Origin: Roseateles sp.
Lineage (GTDB): Bacteria; Pseudomonadota; Gammaproteobacteria; Burkholderiales; Burkholderiaceae_C
Direction of reading: 5' to 3'
Assembly: GCA_015657635.1 (NCBI GenBank)
Contig: JACDQM010000026.1
Coordinates: 1-49,655, forward strand
DNA: 49,655 bases
The position numbers and the translations under genes are program-made. Below, piece after piece: positions 1-11,660 of this stretch. The stretch's first letter is position 1. Every line of letters starts with the position of its first letter. The notes under the pieces are model-generated. The model worked only from the letters and a program-made list of their open reading frames with translations, was not told where the DNA came from and ran no database searches.

Positions 1-105
1 CACCTTGTGGAAACCGACGATCAGCTCGCTTTCGCTGGCCGCATGGGCGGCGAGCCAGTCGCGGAAGGCGGCGGGGCTGGCGAAGAAAACCGGCGTGTGC
101 GTCAT
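1..105 (-). CDS. YdeI/OmpD-associated family protein, N-terminal fragment (cut by window edge)
   Basis: Only the first 35 codons are present, reading leftwards from an ATG at 105-103 and running off the window. The peptide starts MTHTPVFFASPAAFRDWLA and continues with a Glu/Ser-rich helix and VGFHKV. This pattern (F-x-S-x-x-x-F-R-x-W-L, then a segment ending in G-F-x-K) is typical of the start of the YdeI/OmpD-associated family, small cytoplasmic proteins of poorly defined function. It is divergent from the rhodanese gene, so its promoter should lie in 106-240. The family call rests on the N-terminus alone. Confidence 0.6.
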   Translation of the reverse strand, partial: MTHTPVFFASPAAFRDWLAAHAASESELIVGFHKV

Positions 106-191
106 GGCGAGTGGATGGCGGTGTGCGCCTAGCCTGAATTCTGGAGTTTGGCTCTGGCCTGGCAATCACCCTGCGTGCCGACAATATAAGA

Positions 192-215
192 ATTGGCTGA
201 TACATTGGCGCCAAT
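192..215. promoter_or_regulatory. Candidate operator: ATTGGCGCCAAT palindrome plus half-site
   Basis: The intergenic space between the YdeI-like gene and the rhodanese gene holds a perfect 12-base palindrome, ATTGGCGCCAAT, at 204-215. A direct half-site ATTGGC lies at 192-197, just after an A/T-rich TATAAG at 185-190. The palindrome ends 27 bases before the rhodanese ATG. The arrangement looks like a regulator site, but I cannot name the protein. Confidence 0.35.
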
Positions 216-242
216 CAGGCATGAAGGGGATAGGTGAACCCA

Positions 243-719
243 ATGGCAAACATCGTGGAGTCGAAAGAGATGGCGCAAGCGCCGGCACAACAGATTGCGG
301 CGCGCAGGCTGGGGCGGCGGGCGCTGGGGATCGGTGGTCTGGCGCTGTGCCTGGGCTTGGGCCTCGCAGGCTGCGGCCAAGCTGGGTCCGGCGCCGACGC
401 GGTGAGCCTGGAGACGGCGCGCGCCGAGCATGAGGCCGGGCGGGTGCTGCTGATCGACATCCGCGAACCGCATGAGCATGCCACCGGCGTGGCGGCGGGC
501 GCCAAGCTGCTGCCGATGCGCCAGCTGGGCCAGCGCCTGGCCGAGATTCCCACCGACGCCAAGCAGCCGGTGCTGCTGATCTGCAATACCCAGAACCGCT
601 CCAAGGCCACCTTGAAGGCGCTGCGCGAGCAGGGCGGCTACAGCCATGTGCGCTATGTCGACGGCGGCATGTCGGAGTGGGCGCGGCGCGGCTGGCCGAT
701 GGTGGCGCCGGCGCGCTGA
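243..719 (+). CDS. Rhodanese-domain lipoprotein
   Basis: This gene encodes a 158-residue single-domain rhodanese anchored outside the cytoplasm. The N-terminus has an Arg-rich stretch (RRLGRRALGIGG, loosely Tat-like), a hydrophobic core and a lipobox LAGC with Cys at about 44. The rhodanese fold follows: IDIREPHEH near 71-79, then the active loop CNTQNRS with the catalytic Cys at about 114, and DGGMSEWARRGWP at the end. Rhodaneses carry sulfur on that Cys as a persulfide; the physiological acceptor here is unknown. I chose ATG 243 because AGGTGA at 232-237 is a good ribosome site five bases upstream. A GTG at 234 would add three residues. No operon partner is evident. Confidence 0.85.
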   Translation: MANIVESKEMAQAPAQQIAARRLGRRALGIGGLALCLGLGLAGCGQAGSGADAVSLETARAEHEAGRVLLIDIREPHEHATGVAAGAKLLPMRQLGQRLAEIPTDAKQPVLLICNTQNRSKATLKALREQGGYSHVRYVDGGMSEWARRGWPMVAPAR

Positions 720-724
720 GCCTG

Positions 725-1321
725 TCAGGGCTTGTACGGGCGCACGTCCGACAGCGGTGCGAGCTGCAGCGTCCGGCGCTTGGCGTCCCAATTCAGAGGC
801 CGCCAGCAGGCCTGCATTTCGGCATTCGGGCTCAGGGGCGTGAGCTTCTGTCCGCATTGGACGCCGCTCAGGGCCAGCAGCAGCTGCGGTTGCGGCTTGT
901 GCTCAAGGTCGACCTTGATGCCATGTTGGTAACCATCGAAGGCCTTTCTCACCTGGCCGCCGGGTGCCGGGCTGACCCAGACGGTGAGCAGGCTGCCCGC
1001 TGTTCCTGAAAACGCCGAGGCGGCGCCGTCGCAGACATAGGAGCCTTGGTCCAGTACGTAGTCGGGCAGGCTGTCGCCATTCAAGTCGATCACGCGCAGC
1101 AAGTCGAGTCCGTTGGCGGGCTTGCCAGCCATGTTGCGGCACATCAGATCCATCTCGGCGAGCGCTTTGGCGACAGGGCCTGGCACAGGGGGCTGAGCTG
1201 CCGCGATCGAGGACATCAGCGTGGCGGCCGCCAAAAGGGTGCATGCAGCGAATGCGACCAGGGAGGCTGGAGACGAGAAGGCGGGCGACGATGCCTGATG
1301 GGAAAGGCGATTGCGTGACAT
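725..1321 (-). CDS. Exported protein of unknown function
   Basis: The gene encodes about 198 residues from ATG 1321 (MSRNRLSHQ). An in-frame upstream ATG at 1387 would add 22 residues and spoil the signal peptide. The N-terminus is a classical signal sequence: basic start, hydrophobic LVAFAACTLLAAATLM and a probable cut after AAA near 42. The mature part contains VIDLNGDSLPDYVLD, a D-x-N-G-D-x-x-x-D loop resembling the calcium-binding motifs of FG-GAP/VCBS proteins, and four cysteines that could form disulfides in the periplasm. I do not recognise a named family. It converges on the rhodanese gene with a five-base gap and stands alone on its strand. Confidence 0.7.
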   Translation of the reverse strand: MSRNRLSHQASSPAFSSPASLVAFAACTLLAAATLMSSIAAAQPPVPGPVAKALAEMDLMCRNMAGKPANGLDLLRVIDLNGDSLPDYVLDQGSYVCDGAASAFSGTAGSLLTVWVSPAPGGQVRKAFDGYQHGIKVDLEHKPQPQLLLALSGVQCGQKLTPLSPNAEMQACWRPLNWDAKRRTLQLAPLSDVRPYKP

Positions 1322-1424
1322 GGGTTCGGTGGGCTTGGTCGGCAGCTGGCATCTTCCAGAGGGCGCTGAATCGCCCATGGTCTGCATCTGTCGTTGGGAT
1401 GCTATCTAAATATATGCGCGTCTG

Positions 1425-4747
<3,323 letters not shown>

Positions 4748-4751
<4 letters not shown>

Positions 4752-6097
4752 GCAAACACCCCGTGCAGAAACCAGGCCGGTGCCGCTGCGTTGGCGGCCG
4801 CGCCGCCCAGGCGCTCGTGATAGATCCACAGCGGCCCGGCCTGCGGGCTGTGCGCCAGGTAGTAGTCGCGCTGCACATGGTCCTGCGCCTGCGGCGCGGC
4901 CGGGCCGGGCTGGCCCCACCAGCCGCCTTCCAGGCGCTGCGGGCCGGCCAGCAGCTGCAGCGCGGCCTGGTGCAGCAGTGGGCGGTCGTGGCGTGCGGCC
5001 AGGCGCAGCGGCGGGTCGAGCAGCCAGCCGGGCTGGGGATCGGGGAAGGCCAGCGCCGCGGCGCCCGCGGCACGCAAGACCTGGCCCCAGGGCAGCCAGC
5101 GCTGCATGCGCTCGGGGCGGTGGTCGGCCTGCAGCTGCGCGCAGCGCACCTGCTCCGCGCCCAGGCGTGCCGACAGGCGCTCCAGCAGCTGGGGCAGTGG
5201 CTCGCGGGCCTGCTCGGCGGCATCGGGCAGCAGCGTGAGGCTGCGCTCGGCCAGCGGTTGCACCTCATCGGCGCTCAGGCTGATCTCGGCCACCGGCGCG
5301 GCCAGCGTCAGCCGCGCCAGATGCTCGCCCAGCAGGCGGCTGAGGTGGCGCAGCTCGCGTGTGGGCTCGGCCGTGCCCAGCTTGAGCTGCCCGCCGGGGC
5401 CGACCTCGCGGGCGCGCATGGCGTCGTGCTGCCAAGCCAGCGTGAAGCGCAGCACGCCGGCATGGCGTGCCGCCAGCCAGGCGCCCAGCTGCAGCAGCAG
5501 CGGCTCGGCCTGCTGCAGCAAGGCGGGCGCATGCTCGATGCGCCAGGCCAGCTCGCGCCGCGCGGCGAAGCGCTCGGGCAGGCTGACCCAGGGCAGCGCC
5601 ATCGGCGCCAGCGCATGCGCCTGATCCAGCGCCAGCAGCAACGCATCGCCGAAGCGCCGCGCCGCCGGGCCGCGTGGCAGCGCGCGCACCTGGCCCAGCG
5701 TGCGGCAGCCCAGGCGCTGCAGCATCGGTGCGTGGGCCTGCACCGCACTGAGCGTGTGCAGCGGCAGCTCGTCCAGCAGCGGCGTCAGCGGCGGGCGCAG
5801 GCCATCGACGATGCCGGCGCGCGCCAGCGCCAGCGCGGCCAGCGGCGTGGGGGCCCAGGCCAGCTGCGCCAGGCCCAGCATGGCGCCCTCATCGCGCAGG
5901 CGGCGATGCAGCGCGCGCAGGCCGCCGAACAGGCGCAGGCTGGCGGCCAGCTCCAGCAGCACGGCGTCTTCCAGCAGCGCCACGCGCGGCGTGAACTGCA
6001 GGCTCCACCAGGCCAGGGTCTGCTGCGCCTGCACGCAGGCGGCGGGCTCATCGGCGCCGGTGCTATGCAGCAGCGCGAGCCAATGCGGCCTGCTCAT
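4748..6097 (-). CDS. imuB: ImuB, Y-family polymerase-like mutasome hub
   Basis: The 449-residue product is related to Y-family DNA polymerases (MSRPHWLALLHSTG, then LLELAASLRLFGG, the palm-like region). The family is catalytically inactive and works as the hub that brings ImuA and DnaE2 to the beta clamp. The middle shows the helix-hairpin-helix-like stretch LGCRTLGQVRALPRG found in Y-family proteins, and the C-terminal region DPQPGWLLDPPLRLA is typical of ImuB. The acidic residues of active Y-family enzymes are not apparent, as expected. Its start overlaps the imuA reading frame by about 35 bases and its stop overlaps dnaE2, so the three genes form one transcript. Confidence 0.93.
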
Positions 6098-6952
6098 GCG
6101 GCAGCTCCGGTGCGGGTGAGGGGGTAGGCAGCGCCGGCTGCAGCAGGCGCGGCGCCAGGATGCGGCCCAGCCCGGCCGGCAGCGAGGGCAGGGTCAGCCA
6201 GCCTTCGTGCATGGGGCCGCGGCGCTTGATGAGGCGCACGCGCAGCGTCCAGTCGGGGCCGGGTTCCAGCAGCAGGCGCAGCGGCGCGGCCGAGGACTGC
6301 GGCTGCGCAGTGGCCGCCGGTCGCAGCACGAACACCGGCGCGCGCGCGCCCAGCGCGGCGGCCTGCAGGCGGCGGATCTGCTCGGGCCGCGCCTCGGGCA
6401 GCCAGGCGAGCACGGCGGCGGCCGCATCGGCCTTGATGGCCTGTTCGGCCGCCCACAAGGCATGGGCGGCATTGCCGGGCGCGATCCACACCAACTGCGC
6501 GGCGCTGATGCCGTGCCCGGCCAGGCCCGGCAGATGCGGCGGCAGCGGCGGTTGATCAGCAGCAGCGGGCGCCGTGCCGCCGGGCTGGCTGCTGGCCCGC
6601 TGCGGCCGCGCTTGCCGGGGCGGGCCTGGGGCGCGGAGGCCTGGCTGCCCACGAGCAGCCCGCGCAAGGCCGGGCCGAGCAGGCGCCATTCGCAGGCGCC
6701 GGGCCGGGCCAGCAGGATCTCGTTGAGCTGCTGCGTGGGCCAGCCGCCGCCGGGTAGTTCGGCGTCCAGCGCGGCGAAGCCGCTGCTGTGGCAGGGGCTT
6801 GTGCTGCGTGCCAGCTCGCTGCCGCGCCACAGCGCCCCCAGGCTGCCAGGCAGGGTCGGCAGGTCCGGAATCCGGGCCTGCGGAGGTGACAGCGGTGGCA
6901 GGGCGGGCGTGGCGCTGGCGGACGCCGGCGCCTGCCGGACGGGGGCATGCAT
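6063..6952 (-). CDS. imuA: ImuA, SOS mutagenesis protein (frame broken by one-base loss)
   Basis: ImuA is the RecA/SulA-like first member of the mutasome cassette. The N-terminal half, in one frame from ATG 6952, has WRGSELARSTSPCHSSGF, then ALDAELPGGGWPTQQLNEIL, a typical ImuA signature, and ends in LLLIN. The C-terminal half is in another frame: LPPHLPGLAGHGISAAQLVWI, AAEQAIKADAAAAVLAWLPEA, then RLIKRRGP. The switch is near 6549-6553. Restoring one C after ATC AAC (minus strand) gives LLLINPPLPPHLPGL, the normal family reading, and makes the span 891 bases, 296 residues. Both halves look well conserved, so I treat it as an intact gene with a probable sequence error. The start codon is uncertain; no clear ribosome site is seen. 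Confidence 0.82.
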
Positions 6953-7035
6953 GGAGGAGGACGGTGTGTGCGATTGGGCTGGGGGAACTGCGGCGGCGGG
7001 CGGGGCTTCTGGGAAGCGCCTGAAAAATCAGAGAG

Positions 7036-7050
7036 CTGTATAATATACAG
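7036..7050. promoter_or_regulatory. LexA-like SOS operator, unusual 15-base form
   Basis: CTGTATAATATACAG is a perfect seven-base inverted repeat around a single A. It has the CTGT...ACAG ends of the proteobacterial LexA box, but with seven bases between them where the usual box has eight. It lies 84 bases before the imuA start and covers the -10 of the proposed imuA promoter, so a bound repressor would block transcription. SOS control of imu cassettes is well established. Confidence 0.75.
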
Positions 7051-7069
7051 TCTTTTGCCGTACTGGCAA
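7042..7069 (-). promoter_or_regulatory. Promoter of the imuA-imuB-dnaE2 operon
   Basis: On the minus strand TTGCCA (7069-7064) is a good -35 and TATATT (7047-7042) a good -10, separated by 16 bases. An alternative -10, TATTAT, gives an 18-base spacer. The -10 is inside the LexA-like palindrome. The -35 lies in one arm of an imperfect inverted repeat (CTTTTGCC, GTACT, GGCAAGAG at 7052-7072). Confidence 0.6.
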
Positions 7070-7261
7070 GAGGGCAGAAAAGCGGTCAGCCCGTGGGCTC
7101 CACGCCACGCAGAGGCAGCGCGCGGGCCGCAGGGATGCGGGCCTGGCGTGCGGTTTTTGGCGCTCATGGCCTTGCGCCACCCAGGCAGGGGGCGAATCCC
7201 GCTCATGCAGCGCCTGTGCATCGGTTACAAGCTGAAACGCCTTTCAGCAGCCCCTTTCACC

Positions 7262-7855
7262 ATGCCCGTGCGCGACGCCCTTGCCACACCTCAGTTGACC
7301 CCGAGGCTGTGGCTGCGCGCGCCGCGCGAGAGCGATCTGGACACCGTCTACGCGCTGCATGCCGATCCGGTGTGCAGCCGCTTCACGCCGGGCGGCCCGA
7401 TGCGCAGCCGCAGTGCCGCGGCCGAGCTGCTGCAGGGCTGGCTGGCGCATTGGCAGGCGCATGGCTTCGGCTGCTGGGCCATTGCGCTGCGCGAGCGGCC
7501 CGAGCTGGTGCAGGGTTTCGGCGGCCTGATGCGCCACAACAGCCTGGGCGATGCGCCGGGCCTGGGGCTGTATTTCCGTTTCAACCCCGAGAGCTGGGGC
7601 CAGGGCTATGCCTCGGAGATGGCGCAAAGCGCGCTGGAGCTGGCCTTCGACGGCTTGCAGGCCGAGGCCGTGCAGGCGGTGGTGCAGCCGGCCAATACGC
7701 CGTCGCGCAAGACGCTGGAGCGCCTGGGCCTGCTGCTCAAGGGCTCGCAAGCCGATGTGCCAGGCCAGCCGCCTAGCCTGCTGTACGAGATCACGGCCGC
7801 GCTCTGGGCCAGTCGGCCGCGCACCCCGCCCGAGCCGACGCCGTTCGGCGCCTGA
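7262..7855 (+). CDS. GNAT N-acetyltransferase, RimJ/RimL type
   Basis: The 197-residue cytoplasmic protein belongs to the acetyl-CoA-dependent GNAT family. It opens with LTPRLWLRAPRESDLDTVYALH, the usual beginning of RimJ/RimL-like enzymes. GLYFRFNPESWGQGYASEMAQ follows, the acetyl-CoA-binding turn (Q/R-x-x-G-x-G/A type) near 115-130, and then PANTPSRKTLERLGL, a family signature. The family modifies protein N-termini, antibiotics or small amines, and nothing here fixes the substrate. ATG 7262 is the first start consistent with the family; the open frame upstream (from 6947) does not look like protein. It converges on the M16 gene. Confidence 0.88.
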   Translation: MPVRDALATPQLTPRLWLRAPRESDLDTVYALHADPVCSRFTPGGPMRSRSAAAELLQGWLAHWQAHGFGCWAIALRERPELVQGFGGLMRHNSLGDAPGLGLYFRFNPESWGQGYASEMAQSALELAFDGLQAEAVQAVVQPANTPSRKTLERLGLLLKGSQADVPGQPPSLLYEITAALWASRPRTPPEPTPFGA

Positions 7856-7879
7856 GCCTCACCCTTCTCATCATCATCA

Positions 7880-10774
7880 TCAGCCGCCGGCCGCTGCGCC
7901 GGTGACCACGATCACCCAGCGCTGCGGATCGAGCAGGCGGCGCAGCGCCTCCTGCACCTGCTCGACGCTGAGCGACTGCAGCAGCGCGTCTTCGCGCGCC
8001 TGCTCGTCGATGAAGCTGCTGCCGCTGTCGAGCTGGTCCATCAGCTGGGCCGCCAGCACGGCCTCGTTGCCGCGCAGCTGGCGTCGTTCGTCCAGCAGCT
8101 GGCGGCGGGTCTGCTCCAGCTCGGCCGCGGTGAGGCCTTCGCCCAGCAGGCGCGCGATTTCCTCCTTGATCAGCGTCTCCACCCGCGCGGCATTGGCCGG
8201 CGCGCCGCTGGCCTGCAGGCTCAGGCGGGCGCGGTTGCCCAGGCGTGGCACCAGCAGCTGCGCGCTGACGGCATAGCTGAGCGCCTCCTGCTGGCGCAGG
8301 CGTTCGCCCAGCCGGCTGCCGATGCCGGCGCCAGCCAGCAGCCGGCTGCCGACCAGCAGGGCTGCGGCGTCAGTGCTGCCGCGCTGCAGCGGCAGTTCCT
8401 GGTGCAGCGTGATCAGGGCCGAGCCGCGTGCGTCGCCGCTGGTGCTGAAGCGGGCACCGTCCAGCGGCCGGTGCGTCATCACCAGCGGCTCGTAGGCCGG
8501 CGCCTGCGCTGGCTGCCAGTCGCCGATCCAGCGGTCCAGCGCCGCCAGCAGGGTCTCCGGGCGGCCGCCGCCTTCAGCGGTGGTGGCCGTGGCTGCCTCG
8601 CCGGGGATGGCGCCGACCACGGCCACGCGCGCATCCTTGGCCGTCCAATGCTGTTGGCGGAACTGACGCAGCTGCTCGATATCGAGCGCGCGCCAGGCCT
8701 GGGTCATCTCCTCGGCCGACAGCTGATAGGCGGGGTCGCCCGGCTGCAGGCCCAGCTGCTGGTTGATATGGCGGCGGTGCTGATCGTCTGCTGTTGCGCC
8801 GGGCTGGCGGGCCGTGCCGGCGAGCTGGGCCAGTGCGGCGGCGCGCACGCGCTGGAAGGCGGCGTCGGGCAGCTCGGGGCGCTGCAGCAGATCGCCCAGC
8901 AGAGCCAGCGCCGGGATCAGCGAGGCGCGGCGCGTGCCCAGCACCAGCGACAGCTGCTGCGGGCCGCTGATCAGCTGCAGCTGGTCGATTTGCAGCTGCT
9001 GGCGCAGGCGGCGGATCTCGGCGGCCGAGAAGCTGCCTGCGCCTTCGCCCAGCAGGGCCAGGTTGAGCGCCCGCCAGGCGTGCTGGCGCGACATGTCAGC
9101 GGCTCTGCCCCAGCGCAGCTGCAGGGTCAGCAGCACGCGGTCATCGGAGGAGGGCTTGGGCAGCACCGCCACTTTCAGGCCGCTGGGCAGCTGGTAGCGG
9201 CGCACCTGGCGCTCCAGCGCCTCGGGCGTGCTGTCGAAGACCGGGGCCGAGGCGGCGGATGGCGCACCGGGTTTGACACCGTCCAGCCCCTGGCTCGGGT
9301 CCTTCACGTCCTGCACATCGGCAGCACTGGAGAACAGGCGCGCGAACAGGCCCAGTGCCTGCTCCTCCATCTGCGGCTCCACGGCCGCCGTGCTGTCGGT
9401 GACGCCGCGCACCAGTACGCGGTTTTCCTCGCGCAGATAGGCGCTGGCGACGCGGCGCAGATCGTCGGCGCTGAGCTGCGGCAGCGCCTCGATCAGGCGG
9501 TAGGGCAGGCGCCAGTCGCCGGCGCCCACCGCCTGGCTGATCAGGTGGGGCGCCTGCTGCGGGTCCTGCATCTGCCGCTGTAGGGCCTGGCTGATGGTGC
9601 GGGCCAGCGTGTTCAGGCCGGCGCGGTCGGGGCGCTGCTGCGCGGCGCTGTACAGGCGCGACAGCCAGGCTGATTCCAGGCTCTGCAGCGCGCGGCGCTG
9701 CGCGGCATCGGCGCTGGGGTGCTCCGGCAGATGCAGCATCAGGCCCAGCAGAAAGGGATCGCGGCTGGGGCCGTTGGCGCCGCCCAGCAGCAGGCCCTGG
9801 TGAGGCTTGCCCAGGCTTTGCGCATGGGCGGCCGAGGCGCCGGCCAGCCACTGCTGCAACAGCAGCAGCGCCGGTGTGTCGGGGTGGGCCGCGCCGGGCA
9901 CGCGCCAGCCCACCGCCAGCGCGCTGCTGCGTGTCTGCGTGGTGACGACGCGCGGCGCCGGCTGCGCGGGCTCGGCCGGCTCGGTGGCGGGTTCGGCGGC
10001 AGCGGCAGGCGAGGCCAGCGCGCCGAACTGCGCCGCCACCTCGGCCAGCGCGGCAGCCGGCTCGAAGCTGCCGCTGATCAGCAGCACGGCGTTATCAGGC
10101 CGGTAGTGACGCTCGTAGAAACGGCGCAGCGTGGCCAGCGACAGCTGCTCGATCTCGGCCGTGTAGCCGATCACGGGCCGGCCGTAGGGATGCTGGCGGA
10201 ACATGCCGGCCGCCATGGCCTGGTGCATCTGCAGCGGCAGCGCATGGATGCGCAGGCCCATCTCGTTGAGCACCAGCGGCTTTTCCTTCAGGAAGTCGGG
10301 CTCGGCCAGGCGTGCCTGGCTCATGCGCGCAGCCTCCAGCCGCAGCACCTCGCGCAACGTGGCGGGCGAGGGCGCGAAGCTGTTCAGGTAATTGGTGCGG
10401 TCCAGCGTGGTGGTGCCGTTGAAGCGCGCCCCAGCCTGGCGCAGCGCGTCGCCGATGTCGCCGGTGCCGAGGCTGCCGCGGAAGGTGACGTGTTCCAGCA
10501 GATGCGCCATGCCCGCCTCGCCGGGGCCTTCGTGGCGCGCGCCGACGCGGTAGATCACCGTCACCTGGGTCTGCGCATGGCTGGGCACGGGCATCAGCAG
10601 CAGCTGCAGGCCGTTGGCCAGCCGGTATTCGCTGATGCCGCCCAGGCTGCGCTGCAGCGCCACGCCTGCAGGTAGGGCTTCCTGGGCGCTGGCCAGCGAC
10701 GGAGCGAAGAGCAGCAGCAGGGGCAGCGCTGCGCTGGCCAGGTGGCCGCGCAGGCGGCGAGTGAGGAAAGCCAT
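7880..10774 (-). CDS. Two-domain M16 family zinc peptidase (pitrilysin-like), exported
   Basis: The product has 964 residues, starting with a signal peptide (MAFLTRRLRGHL, then LPLLLLFAPSLASA) cut near residue 30. The inverted zinc motif HLLEH lies at 91-95 in the first M16 domain, and EKPLVLNEMGLR supplies the distal Glu region. The second, catalytically silent M16 half starts near 530, after a Pro/Ala-rich linker. Such fused M16 proteins are periplasmic or outer-membrane-associated proteases that degrade peptides. The gene stands alone and converges on the GNAT gene. The stop is the first of five consecutive in-frame TGA codons (7882 down to 7868). Confidence 0.9.
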   Translation of the reverse strand: MAFLTRRLRGHLASAALPLLLLFAPSLASAQEALPAGVALQRSLGGISEYRLANGLQLLLMPVPSHAQTQVTVIYRVGARHEGPGEAGMAHLLEHVTFRGSLGTGDIGDALRQAGARFNGTTTLDRTNYLNSFAPSPATLREVLRLEAARMSQARLAEPDFLKEKPLVLNEMGLRIHALPLQMHQAMAAGMFRQHPYGRPVIGYTAEIEQLSLATLRRFYERHYRPDNAVLLISGSFEPAAALAEVAAQFGALASPAAAAEPATEPAEPAQPAPRVVTTQTRSSALAVGWRVPGAAHPDTPALLLLQQWLAGASAAHAQSLGKPHQGLLLGGANGPSRDPFLLGLMLHLPEHPSADAAQRRALQSLESAWLSRLYSAAQQRPDRAGLNTLARTISQALQRQMQDPQQAPHLISQAVGAGDWRLPYRLIEALPQLSADDLRRVASAYLREENRVLVRGVTDSTAAVEPQMEEQALGLFARLFSSAADVQDVKDPSQGLDGVKPGAPSAASAPVFDSTPEALERQVRRYQLPSGLKVAVLPKPSSDDRVLLTLQLRWGRAADMSRQHAWRALNLALLGEGAGSFSAAEIRRLRQQLQIDQLQLISGPQQLSLVLGTRRASLIPALALLGDLLQRPELPDAAFQRVRAAALAQLAGTARQPGATADDQHRRHINQQLGLQPGDPAYQLSAEEMTQAWRALDIEQLRQFRQQHWTAKDARVAVVGAIPGEAATATTAEGGGRPETLLAALDRWIGDWQPAQAPAYEPLVMTHRPLDGARFSTSGDARGSALITLHQELPLQRGSTDAAALLVGSRLLAGAGIGSRLGERLRQQEALSYAVSAQLLVPRLGNRARLSLQASGAPANAARVETLIKEEIARLLGEGLTAAELEQTRRQLLDERRQLRGNEAVLAAQLMDQLDSGSSFIDEQAREDALLQSLSVEQVQEALRRLLDPQRWVIVVTGAAAGG

Positions 10775-10822
10775 CCCTGAATCCTTGTCTTTGTGGCGCG
10801 ATGCTAACTGCGCCGCAAAGAC

Positions 10823-11593
10823 TCAGCCCAGCGCTGGAAACCTCCGCAGCCCCTGCAGATCCAGCACCCGCAGGCCGCCGTATTCGATCGCGATCAGGCG
10901 CTGTTCCTGCAGCCGGTGCAGGGCCTGGTTGACGCGCTGGCGTGACAGGCCCACCAGATAGCCCAGCTCCTGCTGCGTGATGCGCAGCAGGCTGCCCACG
11001 CCGGGGTAGAGCTGCGGGTGGAACAGGGCGGCCAGGTTGCGGGCTACCTTGAGGTCGGGGTCGGAGATGCGGTCGGTCTCGCGCGCGGCGATGAACTGGC
11101 CGAGACGCTCATTCAGCTGGTTAAGCACGAAGCGGTTGAAGCCGATGCTGTGCTCCAGCAGCTCGTGGAAGGTGTCCAGCGGCAGGCCGGCCACCACGCT
11201 TTTGCGCAGGGCCTGGATGTTGTAGCGGTAGACCTCGCGCTTGAGCAGCGTGCCTTCACCGAACCAGCCGCCGGGCGGCACGCCGGTGAAGGTGATGGCC
11301 TGGCCCGAGGCGTCGTCATTGCTCATCTTCAAGAGGCCGTCGACCACGCCGAACCAGAAGCTGGCCGGCTTGCCGATGCGGCACAGGCGCTCGCCCACTT
11401 CGGCATCGGCCAGCTGCAGCTCGTCGATGGCGCGCTGGCGCTGCGGCGCGTCCAGCACCTGCAGCCAGGGGATCGCATCCAGCTCTTCGCGGGTGGCGCG
11501 GCGCGCACGCTGGCGCAGCGGCGGATGGGTGTAGGTGCGTGCGCCAGCGGCGGGCGTCAAAGTGTCCATGCGGGAGTCTGGAGGCGCCTGCAT
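10823..11593 (-). CDS. Crp/Fnr-family transcription regulator
   Basis: The product is about 256 residues (248 if ATG 11569 is used; neither start has a clear ribosome site). A cyclic-nucleotide-binding-like beta barrel occupies roughly 45-160 (VGERLCRIGKPASFWFGVVDG, then GVPPGGWFGEGTLL), followed by a long dimer helix and a Crp-type winged helix (ITQQELGYLVGLSRQRVNQAL, then LQEQRLIAIEYGG). No iron-sulfur cysteines are seen, so it is not an Fnr-type oxygen sensor. The recognition helix reads SRQRVNQAL, with Gln where E. coli CRP has Glu181. It is divergent from the acyl-CoA synthetase and LIV transporter cluster, with a perfect TGTCG-N6-CGACA palindrome between them. It is a candidate regulator of that cluster and of itself. 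Confidence 0.88.
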   Translation of the reverse strand: MQAPPDSRMDTLTPAAGARTYTHPPLRQRARRATREELDAIPWLQVLDAPQRQRAIDELQLADAEVGERLCRIGKPASFWFGVVDGLLKMSNDDASGQAITFTGVPPGGWFGEGTLLKREVYRYNIQALRKSVVAGLPLDTFHELLEHSIGFNRFVLNQLNERLGQFIAARETDRISDPDLKVARNLAALFHPQLYPGVGSLLRITQQELGYLVGLSRQRVNQALHRLQEQRLIAIEYGGLRVLDLQGLRRFPALG

Positions 11594-11660
11594 GACGCAA
11601 GGCTTACGCCTGCGGGTTTTGCATGTCAGGGAAATCCAGCCCCCGGGCAGACCCTAGGAA

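Larger units (their letters stand above)
6953..7261. other. Intergenic region between imuA and GNAT gene
   Basis: This 309-base divergent region carries the imuA promoter and the LexA-like palindrome (7036-7069, listed separately) and an inverted repeat at 7052-7072. A small hairpin at 7231-7248 (GCTGAAA, loop CGCC, TTTCAGC) ends 13 bases before the GNAT start. I see no convincing coding sequence or tRNA in it. Confidence 0.6.

Noticed and set aside
6063-6952. imuA as a true pseudogene
   Set aside because: Both halves are well conserved, the overlap with imuB is intact, and five similar one-base losses occur elsewhere in the window, so sequence error is the simpler reading.
7150-7215. A tRNA-like or small-RNA-like GC-rich fold upstream of the GNAT gene
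   Set aside because: Short stems such as GGCGC/GCGCC exist, but no cloverleaf, promoter and terminator combination can be seen.
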